Below, one piece after another: positions 1 to 8,164 of a DNA stretch of 64,000 bases. Both the position numbers and the translations under genes were made by a program. Within the stretch, counting starts at the first letter, position 1. The number at the start of each line of letters is the position of its first letter. Source of the stretch: Collinsella aerofaciens. Lineage in GTDB: Bacteria; Actinomycetota; Coriobacteriia; Coriobacteriales; Coriobacteriaceae. Under the pieces are notes generated by a model. That model searched no databases. It worked only from the letters and a program-made list of their open reading frames with translations, and was not told the DNA's origin. Where the stretch lies: the NCBI RefSeq assembly GCF_015552075.1, contig NZ_JADNDZ010000052.1, forward strand, positions 28,857-92,856, written 5' to 3'.

Positions 1-77
1 CCTGCAACCTATTTATATCCAATAAGCGGCAATAACAGGCCCAGAACGGCAAAATGGCAAAACGATGTCTGTCCCAA

Positions 78-130
78 ATGAGTGAAAGCACTCATGTAAG
101 TCTGTCCCCAATAAGCGGGGATAAGCGGGG
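78..130. repeat. small palindrome and tandem decamer upstream of adhE
   Basis: ATGAGTG (78-84) and CACTCAT (89-95) form a perfect 7-bp palindrome with a 4-base loop. The decamer ATAAGCGGGG then occurs twice in tandem (111-120, 121-130). The first copy can pair through CCCC/GGGG with the preceding TCCCC. No reading frame covers this stretch. It resembles the other small intergenic palindromes in this window; the function is unknown. Confidence 0.5.
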
Positions 131-157
131 AGATGCAGCGGGCAGATAGTTCTAGTT

Positions 158-185
158 AAAACGTTTCAGTTTATTGAAGCGTTTT
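158..185. promoter_or_regulatory. inverted repeat, possible operator of adhE
   Basis: AAAACGTTTCA (158-168) and TGAAGCGTTTT (175-185) are inverted copies, 10 of 11 positions matching, around a 6-base spacer. The repeat lies about 50 bases upstream of the probable -10 of adhE, a typical operator position. The right half loosely recalls a catabolite-response element, but I cannot assign a regulator. Confidence 0.4.
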
Positions 186-232
186 AGTTTGTCTTTTACG
201 GGAATCTGACCGTTCACCGAATTATTTCTTGC

Positions 233-273
233 TATCATGCATCTTGTAGGGTAAATCTCCGATCGCAAGGAGA
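233..273 (+). promoter_or_regulatory. adhE -10 element and ribosome binding site
   Basis: TATCAT at 233-238 is a good -10 hexamer, but no convincing -35 stands 16-18 bases upstream, which would fit an activated promoter. AAGGAGA at 267-273 is the ribosome binding site, five bases before the ATG at 279. Confidence 0.4.
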
Positions 274-278
274 CACAA

Positions 279-2927
279 ATGGTGAAAAAGTCACCGGAAA
301 ACACTACTCCCGCAATTGTGGACAACGTAGAGGCGCTTGAGGCTAAGCTCGCTCAGATGCGAGAGGCCCAGGCGCTTTTTGCTACGTACACGCAGGAGCA
401 GGTCGACAAGATCTTCTATGAGGCCGCCATGGCCGCCAACAAGGCTCGTATCCCGTTGGCGAAAATGGCCATCGAGGAGACCGGCCGCGGCGTTCTTGAG
501 GACAAGGTCATCAAGAACCACTACGCCGCAGAGTACATCTACAACGCTTACAAGAACACCAAGACCTGTGGTGTCCTGGAGCGCGACGAGGCTTACGGCA
601 TCACCAAGATCGCCGAGCCCATCGGCATCGTGGGCGCCGTCATCCCGACGACCAACCCCACCTCCACCGCAATCTTCAAGACGCTGATCAGCCTGAAGAC
701 CCGCAACGCCATCATCATCTCCCCGCACCCGGCTGCCGCCAAGTGCACCATCGCCGCCGCCAAGCTCGTGCTTGACGCCGCCGTCAAGGCTGGTGCCCCC
801 GAGGGCATCATCGGCTGGGTCGATGTCCCCTCCATCGAGCTGACCAACATGGTCATGCGCGACGTCGACATCATCCTCGCCACCGGTGGCCCGGGCATGG
901 TCAAGGCCGCCTACTCCTCGGGCAAGCCCGCCCTGGGCGTTGGCGCCGGTAACACCCCGGTCGTCATCGACGACACCGCCGACGTTCTGCTCGCAGTCAA
1001 CTCCATCATCCACTCCAAGACCTTCGACAACGGCATGATCTGCGCTTCCGAGCAGTCCGTGACCGTCATCGACACCATCTACGACCAGGTCAAGGCCGAG
1101 TTCCAGAAGCGCGGCTGCTACTTCGTCAAGCAGGGTGCCGAGATGGAGGCCCTGCGTGCCGCCATGTTCAAGAACGGCGCCCTCGATCACCGCATCCCCG
1201 GCATGGCTGCCGCCAAGATCGCCGAGCTCGCCGGCATCGAGGTTCCCGCCAAGACTAAGATCCTGATCGCCGAGGTCACCTCCACCGACCCCGCCAAGGA
1301 GGAGTTCTCCCACGAGAAGCTCTCCCCGGTCCTGGCCATGTACCACGCCAAGGACTTCCAGGAGGCCGTCGACAAGGCCGAGCACCTGGTGCTCGCCGGT
1401 GGCCCGGGCCACACCGCCTCTCTGTACGTGCACCCCGCCCAGGCCGAGAAGATCAGCCTGTTCGAGCACGTCATGAAGGCCTGCCGCATCGTCATCAACA
1501 CCCCGTCCTCGCACGGTGGCATCGGTGACCTGTACAACTTTGGCATGAAGCCGTCTCTGACCCTGGGCTGCGGCTCCTGGGGCGGCAACTCCGTCTCCGA
1601 GAACGTTGGGGTGAAGCACTTGATCAACGTTAAGACTGTGGCCGAGCGCCGTGAGAACATGCTGTGGTTCCGCGCTCCCGAGAAGGTCTACTTCAAGAAG
1701 GGTTCCACGCCCGTCGCCCTCGACGAGCTGGGCAACGTCATGGGCAAGAAGCGCGCCTTCATCGTTACCGACCAGTTCCTCTTCAAGAATGGCAACACCC
1801 GCGCCATCGAGGCCAAGCTCGACGAGATGGGCATCGCCCACGACTGCTTCTACGACGTCGAGCCCGATCCGTCGCTGCAGTGCGCACGTCGCGGCGCCAA
1901 GCAGATGGCTCTCTTTGAGCCGGACGTCATCATCGCCGTCGGCGGTGGCTCCGCTATGGACGCCGGCAAGATCATGTGGATGATGTACGAGCACCCCGAG
2001 TGCAAGTTTGAGGACATGGCCATGGACTTCATGGACATCCGCAAGCGTATCTTCACCTTCCCCGAGATGGGCAAGAAGGCCTACTTCGTCGCCGTCCCGA
2101 CCTCCTCGGGTACCGGCTCCGAGTGCACGCCGTTCGCCATCATCACCGACAAGGAGACCGGCATCAAGTGGCCGCTCGCCGACTACGCGCTGCTCCCCAA
2201 CATGGCTATCGTCGACGCCGACAACTGCATGACCGCCCCGCGCGGCCTGACCGCTGCCTCCGGCATCGACGTCATGACCCACGCCATCGAGTCCTACGTC
2301 TCCATCATGGCTTCCGACTACACCAAGGGCCTCTCCGAGCGCGCTGCCAAGCTCGTCTTTGAGAACCTGCCCTCCAGCTTCACGAACGGCGCCAAGGACC
2401 CGCACGCCCGCGAGGAGATGCACAACGCCTCCTGCATGGCCGGTATGGCCTTCGCCAACGCCTTCCTGGGCCTCAACCACTCCATGGCTCACAAGCTCGG
2501 CGCTTTCCATCACCTGCCCCACGGCATCGCTAACGCCGTCATCCTGACCCGCGTCATGCGCTACAACGCCGCCGAGGCTCCCGTCAAGATGGGTACCTTC
2601 TCCCAGTATCCTTACCCCAACGCGCTGCACAACTACGCCGAGATGGCCAAGTACTGCGGCATCGAGGGCAAGGACGACAAGGAGGTCTTCGAGAACTTCA
2701 TCACGAAGCTCGAGGAGCTCAAGGACTTCATCGGTGTCAAGAAGACCATCGCCGACTACGGTGTTGACGAGCAGTACTTCCTCGACACCCTCGACGAGAT
2801 GACCGAGCAGGCATTCAACGACCAGTGCACCGGCGCTAACCCGCGCTACCCGCTCATGAGCGAGATCAAAGAGCTCTACCTGGACGCCTACTACGGCCGC
2901 GAGCCCCAGGATTACGCCGTCTGCTAG
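279..2927 (+). CDS. adhE: bifunctional acetaldehyde-CoA/alcohol dehydrogenase AdhE
   Basis: This cytoplasmic fermentation enzyme reduces acetyl-CoA to acetaldehyde and then to ethanol, regenerating NAD. At 882 residues it has the usual AdhE length. Residues 1 to about 440 are the CoA-acylating aldehyde dehydrogenase domain, with the nucleophile Cys255 in the ICASEQ motif. Residues from about 460 form the iron-dependent alcohol dehydrogenase domain, with GGGSAMDAGK and the likely metal ligands Asp664, His668, His734 and His748. The ATG is preceded by AAGGAGA. The gene appears monocistronic: a 12-bp GC-rich hairpin follows the stop. An inverted repeat upstream suggests regulation. The family assignment is secure. 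Confidence 0.98.
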   Translation: MVKKSPENTTPAIVDNVEALEAKLAQMREAQALFATYTQEQVDKIFYEAAMAANKARIPLAKMAIEETGRGVLEDKVIKNHYAAEYIYNAYKNTKTCGVLERDEAYGITKIAEPIGIVGAVIPTTNPTSTAIFKTLISLKTRNAIIISPHPAAAKCTIAAAKLVLDAAVKAGAPEGIIGWVDVPSIELTNMVMRDVDIILATGGPGMVKAAYSSGKPALGVGAGNTPVVIDDTADVLLAVNSIIHSKTFDNGMICASEQSVTVIDTIYDQVKAEFQKRGCYFVKQGAEMEALRAAMFKNGALDHRIPGMAAAKIAELAGIEVPAKTKILIAEVTSTDPAKEEFSHEKLSPVLAMYHAKDFQEAVDKAEHLVLAGGPGHTASLYVHPAQAEKISLFEHVMKACRIVINTPSSHGGIGDLYNFGMKPSLTLGCGSWGGNSVSENVGVKHLINVKTVAERRENMLWFRAPEKVYFKKGSTPVALDELGNVMGKKRAFIVTDQFLFKNGNTRAIEAKLDEMGIAHDCFYDVEPDPSLQCARRGAKQMALFEPDVIIAVGGGSAMDAGKIMWMMYEHPECKFEDMAMDFMDIRKRIFTFPEMGKKAYFVAVPTSSGTGSECTPFAIITDKETGIKWPLADYALLPNMAIVDADNCMTAPRGLTAASGIDVMTHAIESYVSIMASDYTKGLSERAAKLVFENLPSSFTNGAKDPHAREEMHNASCMAGMAFANAFLGLNHSMAHKLGAFHHLPHGIANAVILTRVMRYNAAEAPVKMGTFSQYPYPNALHNYAEMAKYCGIEGKDDKEVFENFITKLEELKDFIGVKKTIADYGVDEQYFLDTLDEMTEQAFNDQCTGANPRYPLMSEIKELYLDAYYGREPQDYAVC

Positions 2928-2945
2928 TTTTAGCACGGTTTTAAC

Positions 2946-2984
2946 GGCGGGGGTGCACGGGTGTTTCACACACCCCCGCCGTCG
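2946..2984 (+). terminator. GC-rich hairpin after adhE
   Basis: ACGGCGGGGGTG (2946-2957) pairs perfectly with CACCCCCGCCGT (2973-2984), a 12-bp stem with a 15-base loop just after the adhE stop. There is no clear T-run, so termination may be partial and could allow read-through into the kinase gene. Confidence 0.55.
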
Positions 2985-3014
2985 CTTCTATCGCATCGTT
3001 GAAAGGATGCAACC

Positions 3015-3779
3015 ATGCTGCTACCCGATTCCAAGACCGAGCTCGTCCGCCGTGGCAACAAGGTCGTTTACGACCTGGGCGACAAGATCGTCAAGGTCTT
3101 TAACGAGACCAAGCCTGTCTCCGACGTGTTCAACGAGGCTTTGAATCTTGCCCGCATCAATGAGTGCGGCATCCGCAGCCCCAAGGCGCTCGAGGTTTCC
3201 CAGCTTGAGAACGCCAACGGCTGGGCGCTCGTGACCGAGAAGGTTCCGGGCACCACCCTTGCCGAGAAGATGACTGCCGAGCCCCAGCGCTTTGGTGAGT
3301 ACCTCGAGATGTTCGTCGACCTCCAGATCGAGATCCACGGCTACACCTCCCCGCTGCTCAACCGTCAGCGCGACAAGTACGCCCGCATGATCGACAGCCT
3401 TGATCAGCTCAATGCCACCACGCGCTACAACCTCCAGGAGCGTCTGGACGGCATGACCAAGGAGTTCAAGGTCTGCCACGGCGACTTCAACCCCTCCAAC
3501 GTCATCGTCGGCGACGACGGCCAGCTCTATGTGTGCGACTGGGCACACGCCACCCAGGGCTCCCCTGCTGCCGACGTTGCCACCACCTACCTGCTCTTCG
3601 CCCTCAACAGCAAGGACCAGGCCGAGGCCTACCTGGAGCTCTACTGCGACCGCGCCGACATGCCCATGCAGGTCGTGCGTCAGTGGACGAGCATCGTCGC
3701 CGCTTCCGAGCTCGCTCGTAAGCGCAACGTGAACGATGAGTTCCTGAAGAACTGGATCGACGTCGTCGATTATCAGTAA
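3015..3779 (+). CDS. aminoglycoside phosphotransferase/choline kinase-like kinase
   Basis: A 254-residue soluble protein of the APH/ChoK kinase fold (TIGR02172-like). It shows the Brenner-type catalytic motif HGDFNPSN (His155, Asp157, Asn162) and a metal-binding Asp175 in VCDWAHA. The N-terminal lobe is short, as in this family. The substrate is unknown. In such anaerobes these proteins are usually not antibiotic resistance enzymes but kinases of small metabolites, so resistance should not be inferred. The ATG at 3015 follows AAAGGA. The gene sits between the adhE hairpin and a strong terminator, so it may be co-transcribed with adhE by read-through. Confidence 0.75.
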   Translation: MLLPDSKTELVRRGNKVVYDLGDKIVKVFNETKPVSDVFNEALNLARINECGIRSPKALEVSQLENANGWALVTEKVPGTTLAEKMTAEPQRFGEYLEMFVDLQIEIHGYTSPLLNRQRDKYARMIDSLDQLNATTRYNLQERLDGMTKEFKVCHGDFNPSNVIVGDDGQLYVCDWAHATQGSPAADVATTYLLFALNSKDQAEAYLELYCDRADMPMQVVRQWTSIVAASELARKRNVNDEFLKNWIDVVDYQ

Positions 3780-3812
3780 TATCTGAGCGATTTATTTCGC
3801 ATCGGAGGCACT

Positions 3813-3854
3813 AAGGAAACCCCGCAGCTCGCATGGGCTGCGGGGTTTCCTTTT
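3813..3854 (+). terminator. strong intrinsic terminator after the APH-like kinase
   Basis: A perfect 16-bp stem (3813-3828 with 3837-3852), including AACCCCGCAGC and its complement, is followed by TTTT. It ends plus-strand transcription from adhE and the kinase. Confidence 0.92.
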
Positions 3855-3875
3855 AACACTTGAGCGTGCCGACAA

Positions 3876-3929
3876 GATAAAAGGACGGCCCCTGCATCTC
3901 CCCGATCTGGAGAAATGCAGGGGCCGTCC
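3876..3929 (-). terminator. intrinsic terminator of the pyrH-proS operon
   Basis: GGACGGCCCCTGCAT (3883-3897) pairs perfectly with 3915-3929. On the minus strand the stem is followed by TTTTATC. It lies about 30 bases after the proS stop. Confidence 0.92.
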
Positions 3930-3959
3930 CGTATATCGAACTACAAGCGAAATCGCCGA

Positions 3960-5681
3960 TTAACGGCGTGCCGCCTTCACAAGCTCGGCAACCTTGGTGA
4001 CGACCTCGTCGATCGCCACGTCCTCGCGCTCGCCCGTGGCACGGTCCTTGAGCTCGACGGTGCCGTTCTTAAGGCCACGCTTGCCGAGCACCACCTGATA
4101 CGGGAAGCCCATAAGGTCGTTGTCGGCAAACTTAAAGCCGGGACGCTCATCGCGATCGTCGACGACGACCTCGATACCCTCGGCGCACAGGCCATCAACG
4201 ATCTGCTCGCAGACGGAAGCGCACTCCTCCTTCTTGGGGTCGAGCGGAATCACCGCAACCTCGTACGGGGCAACGGAGACCGGCCAGACGATGCCGTGCT
4301 CGTCGTTGTGCTGCTCCACGACGGCAGCGAGCGAGCGAGAAACGCCCACGCCGTAGCAACCCATGATAAGCGGCTTCTCCTTGCCGTCCTCATCCATAAA
4401 GGTGGCACCCATGGCCTCGGAGTACTTGGTGCCCAGCTGGAAGACCTGGGAAACCTCGATGCCGCGAGCAGCAGAGAGCGGCTTGCCGCAGTGCGGGCAA
4501 GGATCGCCGGCAACGACGGTGACCAGGTCGGCCCACTCGTCGACGGTAAAGTCGCGCTCGGGGCAGGCGCCGGTAAAGTGATAGTCGACCTCGTTGGCAC
4601 CGCAGGCCCACTGCTTGGACTCGCGCAGGCTCTCGTCGCAGACCAGACGAATGCCCTCGGGCAGGTTAACCGGTCCGATAAAGCCCTTATGCAGACCGTA
4701 GGTCTGGAGCTCCTCATCGGTCATCATGCGATAACCCTTGCCAAAGACATGCTCGGCCTTGCAGTCATTGAGCTCATGATCGCCCGGAACAATGGCCACG
4801 ACCGGCTTGCCCTCGGAGTCGATCAATGCCAGCGACTTGCGCGTGCCGTTCTCGGGGAAGCCAAAGAACTTAGCAACAGCTTCGATGGTGCCCATGCCCG
4901 GAGTCTCGACCTTGGTGAGCGTACCGTCGCCGGGGCCCTCAGTCACGACGACCTTGGTGCTTGCCGCCTCGTCATCGGCAGCAAAGCCGCAATCGTCGCA
5001 GTAGACCAGTGAAGCCTCGCCGGCGTCGGCCAGAGCCATGTACTCGACGGAAGTGTCGCCGCCGATCTCGCCGGAGTCGGCGACAACGGGCAGGGCCTTG
5101 ATGTAGCAGCGCTCGCAAATGTTGGCGTAGGCCTGCTTCATCTTGTCGTACTCCTCCTGCAGACTCTCCTGCGTGGCAGAGAAGCTGTAGGCGTCCTTCA
5201 TGATGAACTCGCGACCGCGCATCAGGCCAAAGCGGGGACGGAACTCGTCGCGGAACTTGTCCTGGATGTGGTACAGGTTGACGGGCAGTTGCTTGTAGGA
5301 ACGCAGCTCATTGCGAACCAGGGCGGTCACGGTCTCCTCGTGCGTGGGGCCCAGCACGAACTCGCGGCCGTGGCGGTCATCGAAGCGCACGAGTTCCTTG
5401 CCATAGGCGTCGATGCGGCCGGACTCGCGCCATAGCTCAGCGTCGACCATAATGGGCATCATGAGCTCCTGGGCACCGGCGGCATCCATCTCGTCGCGCA
5501 CGATGTTCTCGATCTTGCGAATCGAGCGCCATGCGAGCGGCAGGTAGGAATACAGACCGGCGGCCTCCTTGCGGATCATGCCGGCACGGAGCAGCAGGCG
5601 GTGGCTGGCGAGCTCAGCGTCCGCCGGATCCTCTTTAAGCGTCGGCGCATAGAGCTTAGACATATACATTGCTCGGGTCAT
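3960..5681 (-). CDS. proS: prolyl-tRNA synthetase
   Basis: Class II aminoacyl-tRNA synthetase that charges tRNA-Pro. At 573 residues it has the length of the bacterial type, with the large editing domain inserted between class II motifs 2 and 3. The N-terminus (SKLYAPTLKEDPADAE), the motif 2 region (FRDEFRPRFGLMRGREF) and the C-terminal anticodon-binding domain are all recognisable. The ATG at 5681 directly abuts the ispG TAA and is preceded by GAGGAGA, which favours it over internal ATGs at 5669 and 5663. It is the last gene of the operon. Confidence 0.97.
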   Translation of the reverse strand: MTRAMYMSKLYAPTLKEDPADAELASHRLLLRAGMIRKEAAGLYSYLPLAWRSIRKIENIVRDEMDAAGAQELMMPIMVDAELWRESGRIDAYGKELVRFDDRHGREFVLGPTHEETVTALVRNELRSYKQLPVNLYHIQDKFRDEFRPRFGLMRGREFIMKDAYSFSATQESLQEEYDKMKQAYANICERCYIKALPVVADSGEIGGDTSVEYMALADAGEASLVYCDDCGFAADDEAASTKVVVTEGPGDGTLTKVETPGMGTIEAVAKFFGFPENGTRKSLALIDSEGKPVVAIVPGDHELNDCKAEHVFGKGYRMMTDEELQTYGLHKGFIGPVNLPEGIRLVCDESLRESKQWACGANEVDYHFTGACPERDFTVDEWADLVTVVAGDPCPHCGKPLSAARGIEVSQVFQLGTKYSEAMGATFMDEDGKEKPLIMGCYGVGVSRSLAAVVEQHNDEHGIVWPVSVAPYEVAVIPLDPKKEECASVCEQIVDGLCAEGIEVVVDDRDERPGFKFADNDLMGFPYQVVLGKRGLKNGTVELKDRATGEREDVAIDEVVTKVAELVKAARR

Positions 5682-6764
5682 TTATTTCTCCTCAATAAGT
5701 TTGTCGACCTCTGCCATAAGCGCGTCGACAATTTGGTCCTCAGCTACTTTACCAATGATCTGGCCATGCGAAAAGAGCAAGGCCTGACCACGTCCGCAAG
5801 CAACGCCCAGGTCGGCATCAGAAGCCTCACCGGGGCCATTAACGGCACATCCCATCACAGCGATAGAAAGCGGCGCGGAGTAGTTCTTAAGCCGCTCGGC
5901 GACCTCCTCGGCGATGGGAATGAGGTTAACCTGGCAGCGGGCGCACGTGGGGCACGAGACAATCTCGGGGCCACGGCGACGCAGGCCCAGCGACTGCAGA
6001 ATACCCCAGGCAACCGGCGGCTCCTCAACCGGATCGGCCGTGAGAGAGACGCGCATGGTGTCACCGATACCCTCAGACAGCAGAATACCAAGGCCCACCG
6101 AGCTCTTAATGGTGCCCTGAAGCTTGGTACCCGCCTCGGTTACGCCCAAGTGAAGCGGAACGTGAGGAATCTCACGCGACAGGGCTCGATAGGTATCGAG
6201 CGTCGTTTGCACGCTATGGGCCTTAGCCGAAAGCACAATGTTCGTAAATCCGCGGTCCTCAAAGTGCTTGACGAAACGCTCGCTCGACATCACGAGCTTT
6301 TCGGGCTGCGTAAGGTCGTCGCGCTCGGCGATATCCTGCTCAAGCGAGCCCGCGTTCACGCCAATACGAATCGCACAACCCGCAGCGCCGGCGGCATCGA
6401 TAACGGAATCGACCTTGGCCCAATCACCGATATTGCCGGGATTAATGCGCAGTTTGGCGGCACCAGCCTCGACGGCACCAATGGCAAGCTTATGGTTAAA
6501 GTGGATATCGGCGACGATCGGCACCGGAGACTCGGCACAGATGGTGCGGAAACCCTCAAGCGCGGCCTCGGTGGGCACGCTCACGCGCACGATATCGCAG
6601 CCAGCCTGCGCCAACGCGCACACTTGCGCAAGCGTTGCCTGGGCATCAGCGGTATCGGTGCAGGTCATGGATTGGACCACCACCGGCGCGCCGCCACCGA
6701 TCTGCACACCGCCCACATGCACGGGGCGCGTCAACTCGCGAGGCAAAGGATGGGATAAAGACAA
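5682..6764 (-). CDS. ispG: 4-hydroxy-3-methylbut-2-enyl diphosphate synthase IspG (GcpE)
   Basis: Penultimate enzyme of the MEP isoprenoid pathway, converting MEcPP to HMBPP with a [4Fe-4S] cluster. The protein shows VVVQSMTCTDT near the N-terminus and the cluster cysteines in CPTCARC and GCAVNGPGE near the C-terminus. I chose the TTG at 6764, eight bases after AGGGGAG, giving 360 residues, normal for the family. The open frame continues upstream into rseP but that part has no IspG similarity. It starts 13 bases after rseP ends. dxr, of the same pathway, lies two genes upstream. Confidence 0.95.
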   Translation of the reverse strand: MSLSHPLPRELTRPVHVGGVQIGGGAPVVVQSMTCTDTADAQATLAQVCALAQAGCDIVRVSVPTEAALEGFRTICAESPVPIVADIHFNHKLAIGAVEAGAAKLRINPGNIGDWAKVDSVIDAAGAAGCAIRIGVNAGSLEQDIAERDDLTQPEKLVMSSERFVKHFEDRGFTNIVLSAKAHSVQTTLDTYRALSREIPHVPLHLGVTEAGTKLQGTIKSSVGLGILLSEGIGDTMRVSLTADPVEEPPVAWGILQSLGLRRRGPEIVSCPTCARCQVNLIPIAEEVAERLKNYSAPLSIAVMGCAVNGPGEASDADLGVACGRGQALLFSHGQIIGKVAEDQIVDALMAEVDKLIEEK

Positions 6765-6777
6765 TCCAAACACTCCC

Positions 6778-8139
6778 CTACAGGATAAATCGAAGGACGT
6801 CGGAACGAAGCATATAGACAAACAGCAGCGCAAAGAGCGCGATGCCCACATAGCTCACAATCGTCTGGACCTTGAGAGGTAGCTCGCGGCCCGCAATCTT
6901 TTGAATGATCTCGATGACCAGCTTGCCGCCATCGAGTGGTGGGATGGGCAGCAGGTTCATAAAGCCAAGCGAGAACGAAATGAGGGCGGCAAACGAAAGG
7001 AATGTGGCAGGACCGGCAGCAGCAGCCTGTGAGGACATAACGCTAATACCCACGATCGAAGAAGACTGATCGAGAATCTCCATCGTATGCTGCGGCTGGA
7101 GCAGGCGCATCACGCCCTCCGCGGTCTGCACAACATAGGAGAATGACAGACGCGCCGAGGTGATGGGGTCCAAACGGACTACCTGCGTAGAGGCATACAC
7201 ACCTAGGCGCTCGTCCTCTTTGAGCGCAACCGTGGTCGAATGCTGCTTGCCGTCACGCTCGTACTCGATGGCGATATCGTCCTTACCGGCGGCCTTGCCG
7301 ATGGCATCGTAAACGTTCATCCATGTGGAGCACGATACACCGTCAACCGAAAGGATCGCATCACCAGCCTCGATACCCGCCTTGGCGGCAATAGACCCCT
7401 CGTCAACCTGACCGATCACGTTGGTATCGATCGGCACGGTGACGCCCGCAATGGAATAGATGCTCATAAGCAGCAAAAAACCCGTCAGGATATTGACGAG
7501 AATGCCCGCGAGCAGCATAAAGGCGCGCTTGAGAAAACCCTGGCCAAGATAAGTGTGCGAGCGCTCTTGCGCCAAGAAATCAGCCTCGCCGCACGGCAGC
7601 TCCCACACATCGCCCTCGGCAGTCGCATGCTCTCGATCGAACCGGCGGCCGTCAAAGGTGGTGTAACCCGCCGCGTCTCGCGGCAGCGTCTGATACTTGG
7701 TGGGATAGTAGCTCGGCGAGGGTTTCTCCCCCTCCTCATACCAGGGAGCGATGGAGCCCCAGCCCAGCAACAGAGCACAAGCCTCGAGCACATCCTCCTC
7801 GGAAAGCTCGAGCTCGAAGGCAAGGTCGGCCACGGTCACGCGACCATGACGGTAGATAGCCGCGAGCACGCGATCGGCGCAGGAGACATCGGTCGGATCC
7901 ATACCGCAGATGGCAGCGTAGCCACCCAGCAGCAGCGGGGTCACGCCAAACTTGGTTCCAATGCGACGCGACGTGTAATGGATGTCAAAGCGGCACGGCA
8001 GGCCCAAAAAGAACTCGGTCACACGGACGCCGCAGGCACGCGCCGCCAAAAAGTGGCCGCCCTCGTGCAAAAACACGAGGACGGAAAGCATCAGCAGGCC
8101 CCAAAAGACCGATGAGAGAACGCTCAGAACAGTATCCAT
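6778..8139 (-). CDS. rseP: RseP-like site-2 zinc metalloprotease with inserted winged-helix-like segment
   Basis: Membrane-embedded intramembrane protease (M50 family). The frame can be read from a TTG at 8154 (458 residues; numbering below uses it). ATG at 8139 is the likelier start, although AAGGA is 16 bases away. Zinc motif HEGGH lies at 30-34 in the first transmembrane helix, a PDZ domain at about 228-290, and the second zinc-site motif (LLPIPPLDGG) near 411-420. Unusually, about 95 residues (roughly 86-180) are inserted between GGYAAICGM and YLGQGF, where typical RseP has a short loop. The first part looks like a winged helix (YRHGRVTVADLAFELELS). The substrate is unknown. It sits between dxr and ispG, as site-2 proteases often do. 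Confidence 0.93.
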   Translation of the reverse strand: MDTVLSVLSSVFWGLLMLSVLVFLHEGGHFLAARACGVRVTEFFLGLPCRFDIHYTSRRIGTKFGVTPLLLGGYAAICGMDPTDVSCADRVLAAIYRHGRVTVADLAFELELSEEDVLEACALLLGWGSIAPWYEEGEKPSPSYYPTKYQTLPRDAAGYTTFDGRRFDREHATAEGDVWELPCGEADFLAQERSHTYLGQGFLKRAFMLLAGILVNILTGFLLLMSIYSIAGVTVPIDTNVIGQVDEGSIAAKAGIEAGDAILSVDGVSCSTWMNVYDAIGKAAGKDDIAIEYERDGKQHSTTVALKEDERLGVYASTQVVRLDPITSARLSFSYVVQTAEGVMRLLQPQHTMEILDQSSSIVGISVMSSQAAAAGPATFLSFAALISFSLGFMNLLPIPPLDGGKLVIEIIQKIAGRELPLKVQTIVSYVGIALFALLFVYMLRSDVLRFIL

Positions 8140-8164
8140 AAAACGAAAAAGCAATCCTTATGGG

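Noticed and set aside
291..2969. 892-codon open frame antisense to adhE
   Set aside because: It mirrors adhE codon for codon in a GC-rich gene, has an improbable Gly/Val/Asp/Leu/His composition and no recognisable domain. It is a composition artefact.
3015..3779. antibiotic resistance gene
   Set aside because: The kinase has the APH fold motifs, but nothing indicates aminoglycoside specificity and the context is fermentative housekeeping.
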